This document shows positions 36,188 through 45,279 of a stretch of DNA of 64,000 bases, in pieces. Where the stretch lies: contig FZRE01000009.1 of the NCBI GenBank assembly GCA_900199655.1, forward strand, positions 78,699-142,698, read 5' to 3'. Source of the DNA: Prevotellaceae bacterium KH2P17. GTDB lineage: Bacteria; Bacteroidota; Bacteroidia; Bacteroidales; Bacteroidaceae. The notes under the pieces were generated by a model that saw only the letters and a program-made list of their open reading frames with translations, was not told the origin of the DNA and did no database searches. The first letter of the stretch is position 1. The number at the start of each line of letters is the position of its first letter. Both the position numbers and the translations under genes were made by a program.

Positions 36188-37732
36188 GTGAGATTATTCT
36201 TATTTCTTGTAGGCGGTACCGGGTCGCGCGTCATGCGGCCGCTGGTCATGCAGCTTGCCGCCGGAATACATCCTCTCAACGAGGCCGGGCAGCCCGTGCC
36301 GCTGGAGATAGTTCCCATCATCGTTGACCCTCACAAGGCCAATGAGGACTTGAAACGTACCGACAATCTGCTGCGCTGGTACAAGCAAATCCGCCAGTCG
36401 CTCTACGGCGATACGGTGGATGTAACGCGCGGGTTCTTTTCTGCCAAGATATCAACTCTTTCGGATATCCTGCCCAACGGCTCCAACCTGAGCGACACGT
36501 TCCTGTTCAACATGGGCGCCGTGGAGTCCAAGAAGTTCCAGGACTTCATCTCTTACTCTACGCTCGACACGGCCAACCAGGCCCTGGCATCGATGATGTT
36601 CTCCAGCTACCAGCTGGACACAAAGATGGACATAGGCTTTGTGGGTAGCCCGAACATAGGCAGCGTGGCGCTGAACGAGTTCAAGGACTCGGAGGAGTTC
36701 CGTCAGTTCTCCAACGTATTCCAGAAGAACGACCGCATCTTCATCGTGAGTTCCATCTTCGGAGGTACCGGTGCGGCCGGCTATCCCATCATTGTGAAGA
36801 ACATACGCAACGCGGGCAACAACACGATGATAAACAACCGGGGCGACTTGCGCGACGCACGCATCGGCGCCCTCACGGTGTTGCCGTACTTCAACGTGCA
36901 GCAGGACGAGAACAGCCCCATCTCGCGGGCCGACTTCATATCGAAGACCAAATCGGCTTTGTTCTACTATCACGACAACCTTACCGGTCTCCGTCAGGGC
37001 GGAGTAGACCTTCCGCTGTCTAAAATCAATGCCTGCTACTATGTGGGCGATGAGGTTCCGTCGAACCCCTACTACAATGACCCGGGCGGAAACGGGCAGC
37101 GCAACGACGCCCACGTGGTGGAGTACGTGGGAGCCTTGTCGGTGTTGGACTTCCTCTCGATACCCGACGACCAGCTGCGCACTGTCGACGGCAATGCGCA
37201 GAACCCCATTTACAAGGAGTACGGACTGGCTAACGACAAGAATACGCTGAGCCTGAAGGACTTCGGTTTGCCCACCCGCTCGTTCGTGAACCGGCAGATG
37301 GTGAAGTTCCACCTTGCTTATATGTACATCACCAATCAGCTCAAGAGCGACATCGGGCGCGGTTACACCGAGGATAAACCCGAGATAACGAGCGGATTCC
37401 TGTCAACTTCGTTCTTCACCACGCTCACGGCCAACTTCTATGTCTCGTACTTGCAGTGGCTCAAGGAGCTGCGCGGCAACCAGCGGAGCTTTGTTCCGTT
37501 CAACTTGGATACCACGAGTTTGAGTGAAGCCATTACGGACGTGGCTCCCAAGACAGGCTTCTTTAAGTCGGCCTTTGATTACAAGACACTGCTTTCTGCG
37601 TTGAACAAGAACTCGCAAACCGCGGTTAAAGCCGGCAAGTACGGCTCCGACAAGGTGGCGTTCAGGCTGCTTGACCTGCTTGATGAAACGCTCGACAAGG
37701 TTATAGACGAGAAGTTTAACGGAATTATTTAA
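36188..37732 (+). CDS. Tubulin/FtsZ-superfamily-like protein
   Basis: A 514-residue cytoplasmic protein. The N-terminal strand-loop LFLFLVGGTGSRVMRPLV is a nucleotide-binding-type start. The segment IFIVSSIFGGTGAAGYP (185-201) matches the tubulin signature loop GGTG(S/A)xG, preceded by a hydrophobic strand as in tubulins. The order (N-terminal glycine loop, signature about 180 residues later) is longer than in FtsZ, where it is about 100. Start is GTG at 36188. It precedes the actin-like gene by 12 bp. It is likely a distant GTP-binding tubulin-like protein; no T7 catalytic loop could be assigned by eye. Confidence 0.68.
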   Translation: MRLFLFLVGGTGSRVMRPLVMQLAAGIHPLNEAGQPVPLEIVPIIVDPHKANEDLKRTDNLLRWYKQIRQSLYGDTVDVTRGFFSAKISTLSDILPNGSNLSDTFLFNMGAVESKKFQDFISYSTLDTANQALASMMFSSYQLDTKMDIGFVGSPNIGSVALNEFKDSEEFRQFSNVFQKNDRIFIVSSIFGGTGAAGYPIIVKNIRNAGNNTMINNRGDLRDARIGALTVLPYFNVQQDENSPISRADFISKTKSALFYYHDNLTGLRQGGVDLPLSKINACYYVGDEVPSNPYYNDPGGNGQRNDAHVVEYVGALSVLDFLSIPDDQLRTVDGNAQNPIYKEYGLANDKNTLSLKDFGLPTRSFVNRQMVKFHLAYMYITNQLKSDIGRGYTEDKPEITSGFLSTSFFTTLTANFYVSYLQWLKELRGNQRSFVPFNLDTTSLSEAITDVAPKTGFFKSAFDYKTLLSALNKNSQTAVKAGKYGSDKVAFRLLDLLDETLDKVIDEKFNGII

Positions 37733-37744
37733 TGTTGATATTTC

Positions 37745-40700
37745 ATGTCAAAGATACTATCATATAACAACAAGACATCCGGCGAAGGCTGGATACCCTT
37801 GAGTAATCAGTACAGCGCCGACGAGATAAACATGATATCCGACCCCAACGGCGGTCTGTCTACCCAGCCTCGCACGGCCATACCCAGCCCCTTTGCGCAG
37901 ATGGATTTGGTGAAGAATGCCTTCTCGCGCCTCTCCACGCATGCCAACCTGCAGGGAGAACAGATGGACGAGAAGCTCGTTGCCAATGCACTTGACATAG
38001 CCCAGCTGTTTTTCAACTATCCCGAACTGCGCACACAGCTGCGCATCATCGAGTGGAACAAGCCGGTGGAACTGCAACGCTTGCAGGATGACAGCCAGCA
38101 CAAGCTGCTGGGCGAGACGTTGCAAATGTTTCTGGAACAGGACAAGGAAGCATTCAACTTCGACAAGATGGACCGCCTCTACTTCCTGGTCTATGGCAAT
38201 CAGGTTATTGGCGGCACGTCGCCTGTCACGCTGTTCATGGCTTCGCCAAATGCAAATGCCAACATGTATGACATCCCGGTGGAGCAGAATGTCAACCTGT
38301 TCGACCTCTGGCGGCCGCTCTATATGCGCAATGAGAAATTCATCAAGTACGTGTATGCCCTCTTCACGGCCTATCCGGAACTCAAAAGAGACTGCGGCGA
38401 GGTAAACAGTTACCTGATAACGAACTTCCGCCTGCTGTCTGTCAATCTGCAGCAGACCATCCTCACCGACATCGGTAATCCCGAGGCAATGGACTTGGGA
38501 GCCATAGAGCGTGCCAAAACGTATTTGGATGTGAACTTTGCAAAGCTGGACGAAGGTGTCCAGGCACTCGGGGTGCCTTTCTATTGTGCTCGTAAGGAAG
38601 ACGTGTTGCGGTCGATTGAGGAGAGTGACTTCGTGATAGTGCCTTCACGTAAGGTGGAAGGCAGACTCCCGCTGGTGCTCCAGAACCATTTGAATGCCCC
38701 CCAGACAGAGCCTTTCAGATACGTAACCAGCAACTGGGACGATGCAACAGTCATCACGCCCGATGATTATGCCATGGAACCGGAGAAGCGTGTGCTGCCT
38801 GCCACGGCCCATCAATACCCCTGGTTGACGGACGACGACTTCTTCCAGCCGGCTCTCATCAAGCTCGATTACCGTATAGACGGTGACTGCTTCTTCGACG
38901 GAAACATGTCGAAAGGCAGTCGTGAGACCGACGACTGCGACTTCGTACTGCCTCTGAAACCACTCTTCTTCAAGTATTTTGACGTGAAGGACCTGTGGGG
39001 AACGATTGGCGGTCGTCCTAAGTTTGAATTGCTGCACACTCAAACGGGACAAGTGGAGACGGTGAAAGCCATTCTCCGGATTCCCGTTAAGAAGCAGGGA
39101 AAGTACATTACCTTAGAGCGAAACTATGTGGCAGCCCACAATGTGGACCTGACTTACGACCGGAAGAACAACCGGGGCTACTTCATCACAGTGCCTTTTG
39201 CTGTGAGCGTGTTCCCGTTTGTTCATGCTCCCGGGCTCAAACAGTATAACGTGCAACTTGTAGACCGTGCGCTCGGGCTGTTGTTTAACTACCGCTTGTC
39301 GCTCGATTTCTATAAGAACGGATACCTTAATAAGGTAGGCGAGAATGATGTCATAGCCCGCGAACGCAGCCTGAAGGCCGAAAGTAGGGTTGGTTCTTGC
39401 TACTACAAACTGTCGAGCGACTTCGACTACATGAATGTAACGCTCTCTGATGAGCGGGGAAATAAGGCTGTAGAGGGTGTGGTTTGCCCGCGCTGGCCTG
39501 ACTATATACCCGGCCATGACGAGTTTACATTTGCCGTAGACTTCGGTACAACGAACACGCATGTAGAGAGCATGCACGGTAAGAATGCCATGCCGGAGCC
39601 GCTGAAGATAGATTCCGTTGCCACGAACCGCCTCTTGGCCACGCTTTACAATGGCGAGGAACTCTACTATGACAATATTATCAAGCAGGAATTCCTGCCC
39701 AAGTCCATCGGAGATAGCTACGGATTCCCGCAGCGTACGGTTCTTTCAGAGTGTGAACGCATGGATGCCGACAATGTTGACAACATCGTGGCACTCGGCG
39801 ATGCCAATATTCCTTTCATCTATGAGAAGGAGAGTATCGGCTTCCATAACCGCATTGTTCCTAACCTCAAGTGGTCTACGGAGATTGCAACAAGCAAGCG
39901 GGTGCGTTCTTATCTCACCGAGCTTGCCCTGCTTATGCGCACAAAAGTGTTGCTGGAGAATGGCGACATAGCCAAAACACGCCTCGTTTGGTTCTATCCT
40001 TTGAGCATGAAGGTGGGCAATGTACGCAAGATGGGGGAGACCTGGAACAAGATTTTTGAGGATGTTTTCGGTGTGAAACCCAATGAAAACAATCTTATTC
40101 AGATGCCCGAATCGGTTGCTCCATATTACTTCTATAAGCGTTCGAGCAAGTTCCGCGGCTCTGCTTCCACTGTTGCCAGCATCGATATAGGCGGCGGAAC
40201 AAGTGATGTGGTGGTATTCGAGTCAAATGCACAGCAGCCGACAATGCTCACTTCATTCCGCTTTGCGGCCAATGTGCTCTTTGGTGACGGCTTTTCCGAA
40301 ATTCCCCACGGCGATTCCAACCCCATGCTCGTGAAGTATGTCAGCTATTTCCGCCACCTTTTTGAGGCTGATGAGGATAAATACGGAGAGCTTCTGGGCA
40401 TTCTTGACGACATTGTGAGCAAGCGCAAGAGCGAGGATATCAATGCTTTCCTCTTCTCGGTCATCAATAACAAGATTGTGAACGGCAACGACGTGTTCTC
40501 CTACAACATGCGTCTCAACGAGGACGGCTGGCGCAAAATCATCTTCATCTACTTCTACGTAACGCTTATTTACTATGTGGCAAAGATGATGAAGCACCGC
40601 AGCATGGAGAAGCCTCGCTCGGTAATGTTCAGCGGAACGGGCTCCAAGGTGCTCGACATCGTGGGCAGTCAGCGCGACCTTGACCTCATTACGCAGGCTG

Positions 40701-41227
40701 TCTTTGAGCGAGTTTACAATGAAAAGTATGATGCCGACGGCTTCAGCATTGTCATGGAGAAGAACGAACCTAAGCAGATTACCTGTCGCGGGGCATTGCT
40801 CCAGGTGAGCGATGTTACGGGTTGCAGCCAAGTGAACGACCTGAACAGACTGATGGACGATTTCGACAGCACGCTGAAATACAACTATTCGATGATTGAC
40901 AAGGAGCATCTTGTCTACGACGATATGGACAGCGCCGCGATACGGAGCAAGATAGTAGAACAGGTCAGGGAGTTTAACGACTTCTTCTGCCAGTTCTGTG
41001 ACGACATTCATGTAGTGGACCGCTTCCTGGTGGAGAATAAGGCATTGCAGCTGTTCAAGGAACTTGTGAGCAAGGACTTGGAGCACTATCTCATCAACGG
41101 ATGGAACTTTGTAAACAAGAATCAGGAAGACAAGAACGGCTCCGACCAGATAGAGGACACCATGTTCTTCTATCCTGTCATCGGAAGCATCCGCGACAAC
41201 CTGATTGAAAACCTGAAGGAGGACTGA
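37745..41227 (+). CDS. Large protein with actin/Hsp70-type ATPase core (SrfB-like)
   Basis: 1160 residues. The first 590 residues are a mixed domain of unknown type. From about 595 the actin/Hsp70 ATPase motifs occur in order: phosphate-1 VDFGTTNTHV (D599), phosphate-2 SIDIGGGTSDVVVFE (D814, G816-G818) and the adenosine motif MFSGTGSKVLD (about 961). A two-domain ATPase with a large insertion between phosphate-1 and phosphate-2 fits. It recalls virulence factor SrfB-type proteins, but I did not verify that. It overlaps the next gene by 1 nt (TGATG), so the two are translationally coupled. Confidence 0.75.
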   Translation: MSKILSYNNKTSGEGWIPLSNQYSADEINMISDPNGGLSTQPRTAIPSPFAQMDLVKNAFSRLSTHANLQGEQMDEKLVANALDIAQLFFNYPELRTQLRIIEWNKPVELQRLQDDSQHKLLGETLQMFLEQDKEAFNFDKMDRLYFLVYGNQVIGGTSPVTLFMASPNANANMYDIPVEQNVNLFDLWRPLYMRNEKFIKYVYALFTAYPELKRDCGEVNSYLITNFRLLSVNLQQTILTDIGNPEAMDLGAIERAKTYLDVNFAKLDEGVQALGVPFYCARKEDVLRSIEESDFVIVPSRKVEGRLPLVLQNHLNAPQTEPFRYVTSNWDDATVITPDDYAMEPEKRVLPATAHQYPWLTDDDFFQPALIKLDYRIDGDCFFDGNMSKGSRETDDCDFVLPLKPLFFKYFDVKDLWGTIGGRPKFELLHTQTGQVETVKAILRIPVKKQGKYITLERNYVAAHNVDLTYDRKNNRGYFITVPFAVSVFPFVHAPGLKQYNVQLVDRALGLLFNYRLSLDFYKNGYLNKVGENDVIARERSLKAESRVGSCYYKLSSDFDYMNVTLSDERGNKAVEGVVCPRWPDYIPGHDEFTFAVDFGTTNTHVESMHGKNAMPEPLKIDSVATNRLLATLYNGEELYYDNIIKQEFLPKSIGDSYGFPQRTVLSECERMDADNVDNIVALGDANIPFIYEKESIGFHNRIVPNLKWSTEIATSKRVRSYLTELALLMRTKVLLENGDIAKTRLVWFYPLSMKVGNVRKMGETWNKIFEDVFGVKPNENNLIQMPESVAPYYFYKRSSKFRGSASTVASIDIGGGTSDVVVFESNAQQPTMLTSFRFAANVLFGDGFSEIPHGDSNPMLVKYVSYFRHLFEADEDKYGELLGILDDIVSKRKSEDINAFLFSVINNKIVNGNDVFSYNMRLNEDGWRKIIFIYFYVTLIYYVAKMMKHRSMEKPRSVMFSGTGSKVLDIVGSQRDLDLITQAVFERVYNEKYDADGFSIVMEKNEPKQITCRGALLQVSDVTGCSQVNDLNRLMDDFDSTLKYNYSMIDKEHLVYDDMDSAAIRSKIVEQVREFNDFFCQFCDDIHVVDRFLVENKALQLFKELVSKDLEHYLINGWNFVNKNQEDKNGSDQIEDTMFFYPVIGSIRDNLIENLKED

Positions 41228-41820
41228 TGATGGGATTCTTCGGCAAGAAAGAAACTGCCCCGGAAGAGGAAATCCAACAGGGCCCGTCGGCTACAGAGCT
41301 GATAACCAAACTGGAGAAACGCGTCAAGATACTGGAACGCAGGGTGACTGCGCTGGAGGAGCAGTTGGCAAGTCAACCCGCTGCCACTGAAGAGGGAGGA
41401 ACCGAAGCAGCTGCAGCAGAACAGTCGCAGCCGTCTCCCGGTATTGGTATCAATATGGATGGACTGAGCGAGGTGGCGCCCGTTGCCATCCATCCAGCCA
41501 CGGCAGAGGCGCGTTATTACCTTGGTGCGCCGTCGGTCGACGGTGTCTTTGCCAACTTCTCCGTGCAGGAGCAGATAGGCAAAAGCATCTACCAGCTCAC
41601 CACGCAAGATGGTGTCAACGGTACGTTTATCCTCATGGATACGGCCGATGCCATTGCTTCGGCCATGATCAGTATCAGCCAGTTCATCAAGCCCGTATGC
41701 AAGGTAAACGGCAACTCGCACACCATGCCCCACCACATCATTACCGAAGAAGAGGGCGTAGCCACCTTCGAGGCGGGCGTGTGGCGTGTAACCCGCAAGG
41801 CCGTTGTACGTTTCGAGTAG
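41227..41820 (+). CDS. Coiled-coil protein, 197 aa, of tubulin/actin-like locus
   Basis: Not recognised. Residues 22-48 form a strong coiled coil (TKLEKRVKILERRVTALEEQ). A low-complexity Ala/Glu/Gln/Pro linker (50-70) follows, then a compact C-terminal domain (ARYYLGAPSVDGVF ... GVWRVTRKAVVRFE). It starts inside the stop of the ATPase gene, so it is likely made in a fixed ratio to it, suggesting an accessory or oligomerisation partner. ATG 41230 is an alternative start one codon later. Confidence 0.7.
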   Translation: MMGFFGKKETAPEEEIQQGPSATELITKLEKRVKILERRVTALEEQLASQPAATEEGGTEAAAAEQSQPSPGIGINMDGLSEVAPVAIHPATAEARYYLGAPSVDGVFANFSVQEQIGKSIYQLTTQDGVNGTFILMDTADAIASAMISISQFIKPVCKVNGNSHTMPHHIITEEEGVATFEAGVWRVTRKAVVRFE

Positions 41821-41849
41821 GTAGTGTGTAACGAAAAGCGATTGAAAGC

Positions 41850-42647
41850 GTGGAAGTAAAGTGTCCTAAATGCAGATTCAGGTACGATGTCAAGGCAGGA
41901 GCCGGCATCAAGGAGGTGGCATGCGTGTGTCCCCGATGCGGCCTGCCGTTCACCTATGCCGTACCCGATGATGCGCCAACAGATAAAGAGATTACTGCAA
42001 CGGCAGCGCCCCCGCCCGTTCCCGAGCGGCCCGCAGAGCCTGTGGAGCAGCGGCAGGAGAAACCTGCAGCAGCAGAAACGGAACCCCGGCCGCAGCAAGC
42101 GCCACCCAGACAGGAACCTGCTGCAGCCCCTGTTTCCAACTGGCAACAGCCGCAACAGCAACAAATACCGTATGTACCTGATTACCATCGGCGTAACCGT
42201 GGTTGCTTCTTCAAAGGCTGCATAGGCGGATTGGTGTGCTTCGTGGTGTTCATGTTCTTCATGCTTCGCAGTTGCGACCACTCTTATCAGTCTGATGACT
42301 TGGACTCGGACACGACCGAGGTGAGCGGCGAATATGCCGTGCTCGACTTCGATTCGCTGATGGCAGGCGTCAAGCCACAGCCCGGCAGCCCTCACTGGTT
42401 GTTGGGTAACTGGACTACAGAAACCAGTTTCGGTACCATCATGCTCTCCGTCGGCCGCAAATATATTCGCGAAGCAGTGGGCGACCGTGCTGCCGAAGGC
42501 TCCTGGTTTTATGCCAGGACAGCCGGCGATGACAACGGCGCACTCTATTGCCGCTTTGCCGACGGCACCAAACAGATATACACCCTGGACGAGAAACATC
42601 AGCGTATAGACGCCGGACAGGGATTATGGATGAATAAAACAAAATGA
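41850..42647 (+). CDS. Zinc-ribbon, single-pass membrane protein, 265 aa
   Basis: The N-terminal zinc ribbon (CPKC at 5-8 and CPRC at 27-30) resembles the MJ0042-type finger. Next is a Pro/Gln/Glu/Ala-rich linker (about 45-115), one membrane helix (GLVCFVVFMFFMLRSC, about 128-143) and an extracytoplasmic beta-type domain (LLGNWTTETSFGTIMLSVG). Start is GTG at 41850, 29 bp after the coiled-coil gene. Its topology would join cytoplasmic partners to the periplasm. Overlaps the rhodanese gene by 4 nt (ATGA). Confidence 0.72.
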   Translation: MEVKCPKCRFRYDVKAGAGIKEVACVCPRCGLPFTYAVPDDAPTDKEITATAAPPPVPERPAEPVEQRQEKPAAAETEPRPQQAPPRQEPAAAPVSNWQQPQQQQIPYVPDYHRRNRGCFFKGCIGGLVCFVVFMFFMLRSCDHSYQSDDLDSDTTEVSGEYAVLDFDSLMAGVKPQPGSPHWLLGNWTTETSFGTIMLSVGRKYIREAVGDRAAEGSWFYARTAGDDNGALYCRFADGTKQIYTLDEKHQRIDAGQGLWMNKTK

Positions 42648-43039
42648 AAATGATGAGCAAATTGAAAACTTTGATAATGGCCCTGTTGGGCTCCTGCTTC
42701 GGTGCCTGCGCCCAGCAGCCGTATTCCGACATGGATGTAACCCAGTTTGAGCAGTATTTGCAGCGTGACACAACCGTACAGCTGGTTGATGTGCGCACGC
42801 CCGAGGAGTTTGCCGAGGGCCACATCGGCGGGGCTGTGAACATGGACGTAAAGGCTGCCGACTTTTTTTCAGCAGCCTTGTCGCGGCTCGACAAGCAGCG
42901 CCCCGTTGCCGTTTACTGTCGCAGCGGACGCCGTTCGGCCCACGCAGCCGAGTTGCTTGCCAAGCAAGGATACAAGGTAACAAACCTCCGCGGCGGCATC
43001 ATGGCCTGGCAGGAAGCCCGCAAGCCTGTAGAGCGGTAA
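42644..43039 (+). CDS. Exported rhodanese-domain lipoprotein
   Basis: A 131-residue protein with a lipoprotein-type N-terminus (LGSCFGAC) and a single rhodanese domain. The active-site loop is CRSGRRS with the catalytic Cys in VAVYCRSG, and the domain starts VQLVDVRTPEEFAEGHIGGA. It would handle sulfane sulfur, or be a redox/arsenate-reductase-like protein, in the periplasm. It overlaps the zinc-ribbon gene by 4 nt, so it is transcribed with the 34-43 kb locus, although functional membership is not certain. Confidence 0.88.
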   Translation: MKMMSKLKTLIMALLGSCFGACAQQPYSDMDVTQFEQYLQRDTTVQLVDVRTPEEFAEGHIGGAVNMDVKAADFFSAALSRLDKQRPVAVYCRSGRRSAHAAELLAKQGYKVTNLRGGIMAWQEARKPVER

Positions 43040-43061
43040 TTCCCTTAGGCTGACAGCCGGC

Positions 43062-44360
43062 ATGGGTATTCACGACAGGCAGATACTTCAGCTGGCGGTA
43101 CCGTCCATTGTCTCCAACGTCACGGTGCCGCTCCTGGGGCTTGTGGACCTAACGATTGTAGGCCACATGGGCAACGCCGCCTATATTGGAGCCATTGCCG
43201 TAGGCTCCATGATATTCAATGTCATTTACTGGATATTCGGCTTTCTGCGCATGGGAACAAGCGGCATGACCTCCCAGGCCTATGGCCGCGGCGACCGCGA
43301 GGAACTGCTCAATGTGCTGCTTCGCGCCCTCACGGTAGGCCTGTTGATAGCTCTCGCGTTTCTGCTTTTGCAGAAACCGCTGCGCTGGGCAGCCTTAGAA
43401 TTGATGCACCCCTCGCCAGAAATCATGTCGCTGGCCTCCACCTATTTTAATATATGTATCTGGGGCGCTCCCGCCATGCTGTGCCTCTACGGTCTCACGG
43501 GGTGGTTCATCGGGCTGCAGAATACGCGCATACCCATGTTGGTGTCTGTTTTGCAGAATGTGGTAAACATTGTTGCTTCGCTGGGTTTTGTCTTCGGTCT
43601 TGGCATGAAGATAGACGGCGTAGCCGCCGGAACACTGACCGCCCAGTGGGCAGGCGTGCTGCTGGCGCTTGCGTTCTGCCGGAGAGAATGCCGCAAACAA
43701 GGTCTTGGTGCGGTGAGAAGCCGTTGGCAGGCCGTTTATGCCAAAGCCCCCATGCGGCAGTTCTTTACCGTGAACCGCGACATTTTTATCCGAACGCTTT
43801 TCTTAGTGGCCGTGAACTTGTTTTTCACCTCGGCCGGTGCCCGCCGGGGCGACCTCATCCTGTCGGTCAACACGTTGCTCATCACGCTCTTTACGCTCTT
43901 CAGCTACGTCATGGATGGCTTTGCCTTTGCCGGCGAAGCCTTAAGTGGCAGATACTTCGGAGCCAGCGACAAGCCCGCCTTTGCAGCCACCGTGCGTTGC
44001 CTCTTCAAGTGGGGAGCGTGGATGACGCTGCTCTTCACGGCCGTTTACGCGTTGGGCGGAGTGCCGTTCCTGCACCTGCTCACCAACGAGGAGCAGGTGA
44101 TTACCGCCGCCCGCCCGTTTTTCTGGTGGGCCGTACTGATACCCGCGTGCGGCGTGGCCGCCTTTATCTACGACGGTATCTTTATCGGCATCACGGCCAC
44201 CCGGGGCATGCTGGTTTCCAGCGCCGTGGCGGCAGCGTGCTTCTTTGGGCTTTATCTGCTCTTTGAGCCACTGTTGGGCAACCATGCCCTGTGGCTCTCG
44301 TTCCTCGTTTTCCTTGTTGTACGCGGACTGGTGCAGGCCGTTATACTGGCAAGGGCATAA
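43062..44360 (+). CDS. MATE-family efflux transporter
   Basis: A 432-residue inner-membrane exporter with about 12 hydrophobic helices, in the family's normal size range. N-terminus RQILQLAVPSIVSNVTVPLLGLVDLTIVGHMG is a DinF/NorM-like start. Substrate unknown (cations or drugs). It follows the rhodanese gene by 22 bp, so read-through is likely. Its 3' end overlaps the convergent tcdA gene by 20 nt. Confidence 0.92.
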   Translation: MGIHDRQILQLAVPSIVSNVTVPLLGLVDLTIVGHMGNAAYIGAIAVGSMIFNVIYWIFGFLRMGTSGMTSQAYGRGDREELLNVLLRALTVGLLIALAFLLLQKPLRWAALELMHPSPEIMSLASTYFNICIWGAPAMLCLYGLTGWFIGLQNTRIPMLVSVLQNVVNIVASLGFVFGLGMKIDGVAAGTLTAQWAGVLLALAFCRRECRKQGLGAVRSRWQAVYAKAPMRQFFTVNRDIFIRTLFLVAVNLFFTSAGARRGDLILSVNTLLITLFTLFSYVMDGFAFAGEALSGRYFGASDKPAFAATVRCLFKWGAWMTLLFTAVYALGGVPFLHLLTNEEQVITAARPFFWWAVLIPACGVAAFIYDGIFIGITATRGMLVSSAVAAACFFGLYLLFEPLLGNHALWLSFLVFLVVRGLVQAVILARA

Positions 44361-45258
44361 CCACCTTGTTGTCCTCCCACGTACCTTTCTCCTTGGCTAT
44401 GCACATCTGCCGGTATTTCTCCTTGTGCAGGGCGGCACGGCGGGCAGCTTCCTGCGCCTGCGCGTTGGCCTCTGCGTCGTCTGGATTGATACGCATGGTG
44501 TGGGCGCTGTTGATAAGGTCCTTCACCACCTCACCCCCTATGATAAGCCCCGCGGCAGCAGGAACAAAGGCGTTGCTGGCCGGTATGGTGCGCCGTTGGG
44601 TGCACTTGCTTATGTCCTTGTCAGGACTGTTGCAGTCGGAGTGGCTGCAGATGCTCTCATCATCAATGGGTTTGAGCGGTTGCTCCTCGCTGTACACCAC
44701 CTTCAAGTGCGGTATGTGCAGCTTGCGGAGCTTCTTTCGTATGACTTTAGCCAGCGGATCCATCTTCGTCTTGTTGATGTCGGCCACCCTGAAAGCCGTA
44801 GCGTCCAGCTTGTTGGCAGCCCCCATGCTGCTGATGATGGGGATGTGGAGCTCGTAACAGCGCCGTGCCAGCTCTATCTTGGCCGTCACGGTGTCGATGC
44901 AGTCCACCACGTAATCAAAGTGGCTGAAGTCTATCTCATCGGCATTCTGCGGCATGTAGAACATCTGGTAGCGGTGTACGATGCAGGCGGGATTGATGTC
45001 GTGCACCCTCTCTGCGGCCACATCTACCTTTGCCTTGCCCACGGTAGAGAGGAGGGCGAATATCTGCCGGTTCACATTCGTTAGGCAAACGCTGTCGTTA
45101 TCGAAGAGGTCGAGCTCCCCGATGCCGCTGCGCGCCAGCACTTCTACTGCGTATCCGCCTACGCCACCCACGCCAAACACGGCCACACGCGAGCCGCTGA
45201 GCGTATCCAGAGCAGGTTTCCCGAACAGCATCTGCGTTCTTGAAAACTGATTTTGCAT
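44341..45258 (-). CDS. tcdA: tRNA threonylcarbamoyladenosine dehydratase
   Basis: Converts t6A37 in tRNA to cyclic ct6A with ATP. E1-like/ThiF fold: nucleotide loop GVGGVGGYAVEVLARSGIG (29-47), NVNRQIF at 61-67, and a later Gly-rich VPAAAGLIIGGEVVKDLI. At 305 residues it is longer than typical (about 240-270) because of a charged C-terminal tail (RINPDDAEANAQAQEAAR to KVVMPLPV). It lies 21 bp downstream of the lactonase gene in the same transcript, and its 3' end overlaps MATE. Confidence 0.93.
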   Translation of the reverse strand: MQNQFSRTQMLFGKPALDTLSGSRVAVFGVGGVGGYAVEVLARSGIGELDLFDNDSVCLTNVNRQIFALLSTVGKAKVDVAAERVHDINPACIVHRYQMFYMPQNADEIDFSHFDYVVDCIDTVTAKIELARRCYELHIPIISSMGAANKLDATAFRVADINKTKMDPLAKVIRKKLRKLHIPHLKVVYSEEQPLKPIDDESICSHSDCNSPDKDISKCTQRRTIPASNAFVPAAAGLIIGGEVVKDLINSAHTMRINPDDAEANAQAQEAARRAALHKEKYRQMCIAKEKGTWEDNKVVMPLPV

Positions 45259-45279
45259 TGTCTTTTTACCTTTTGCAGC

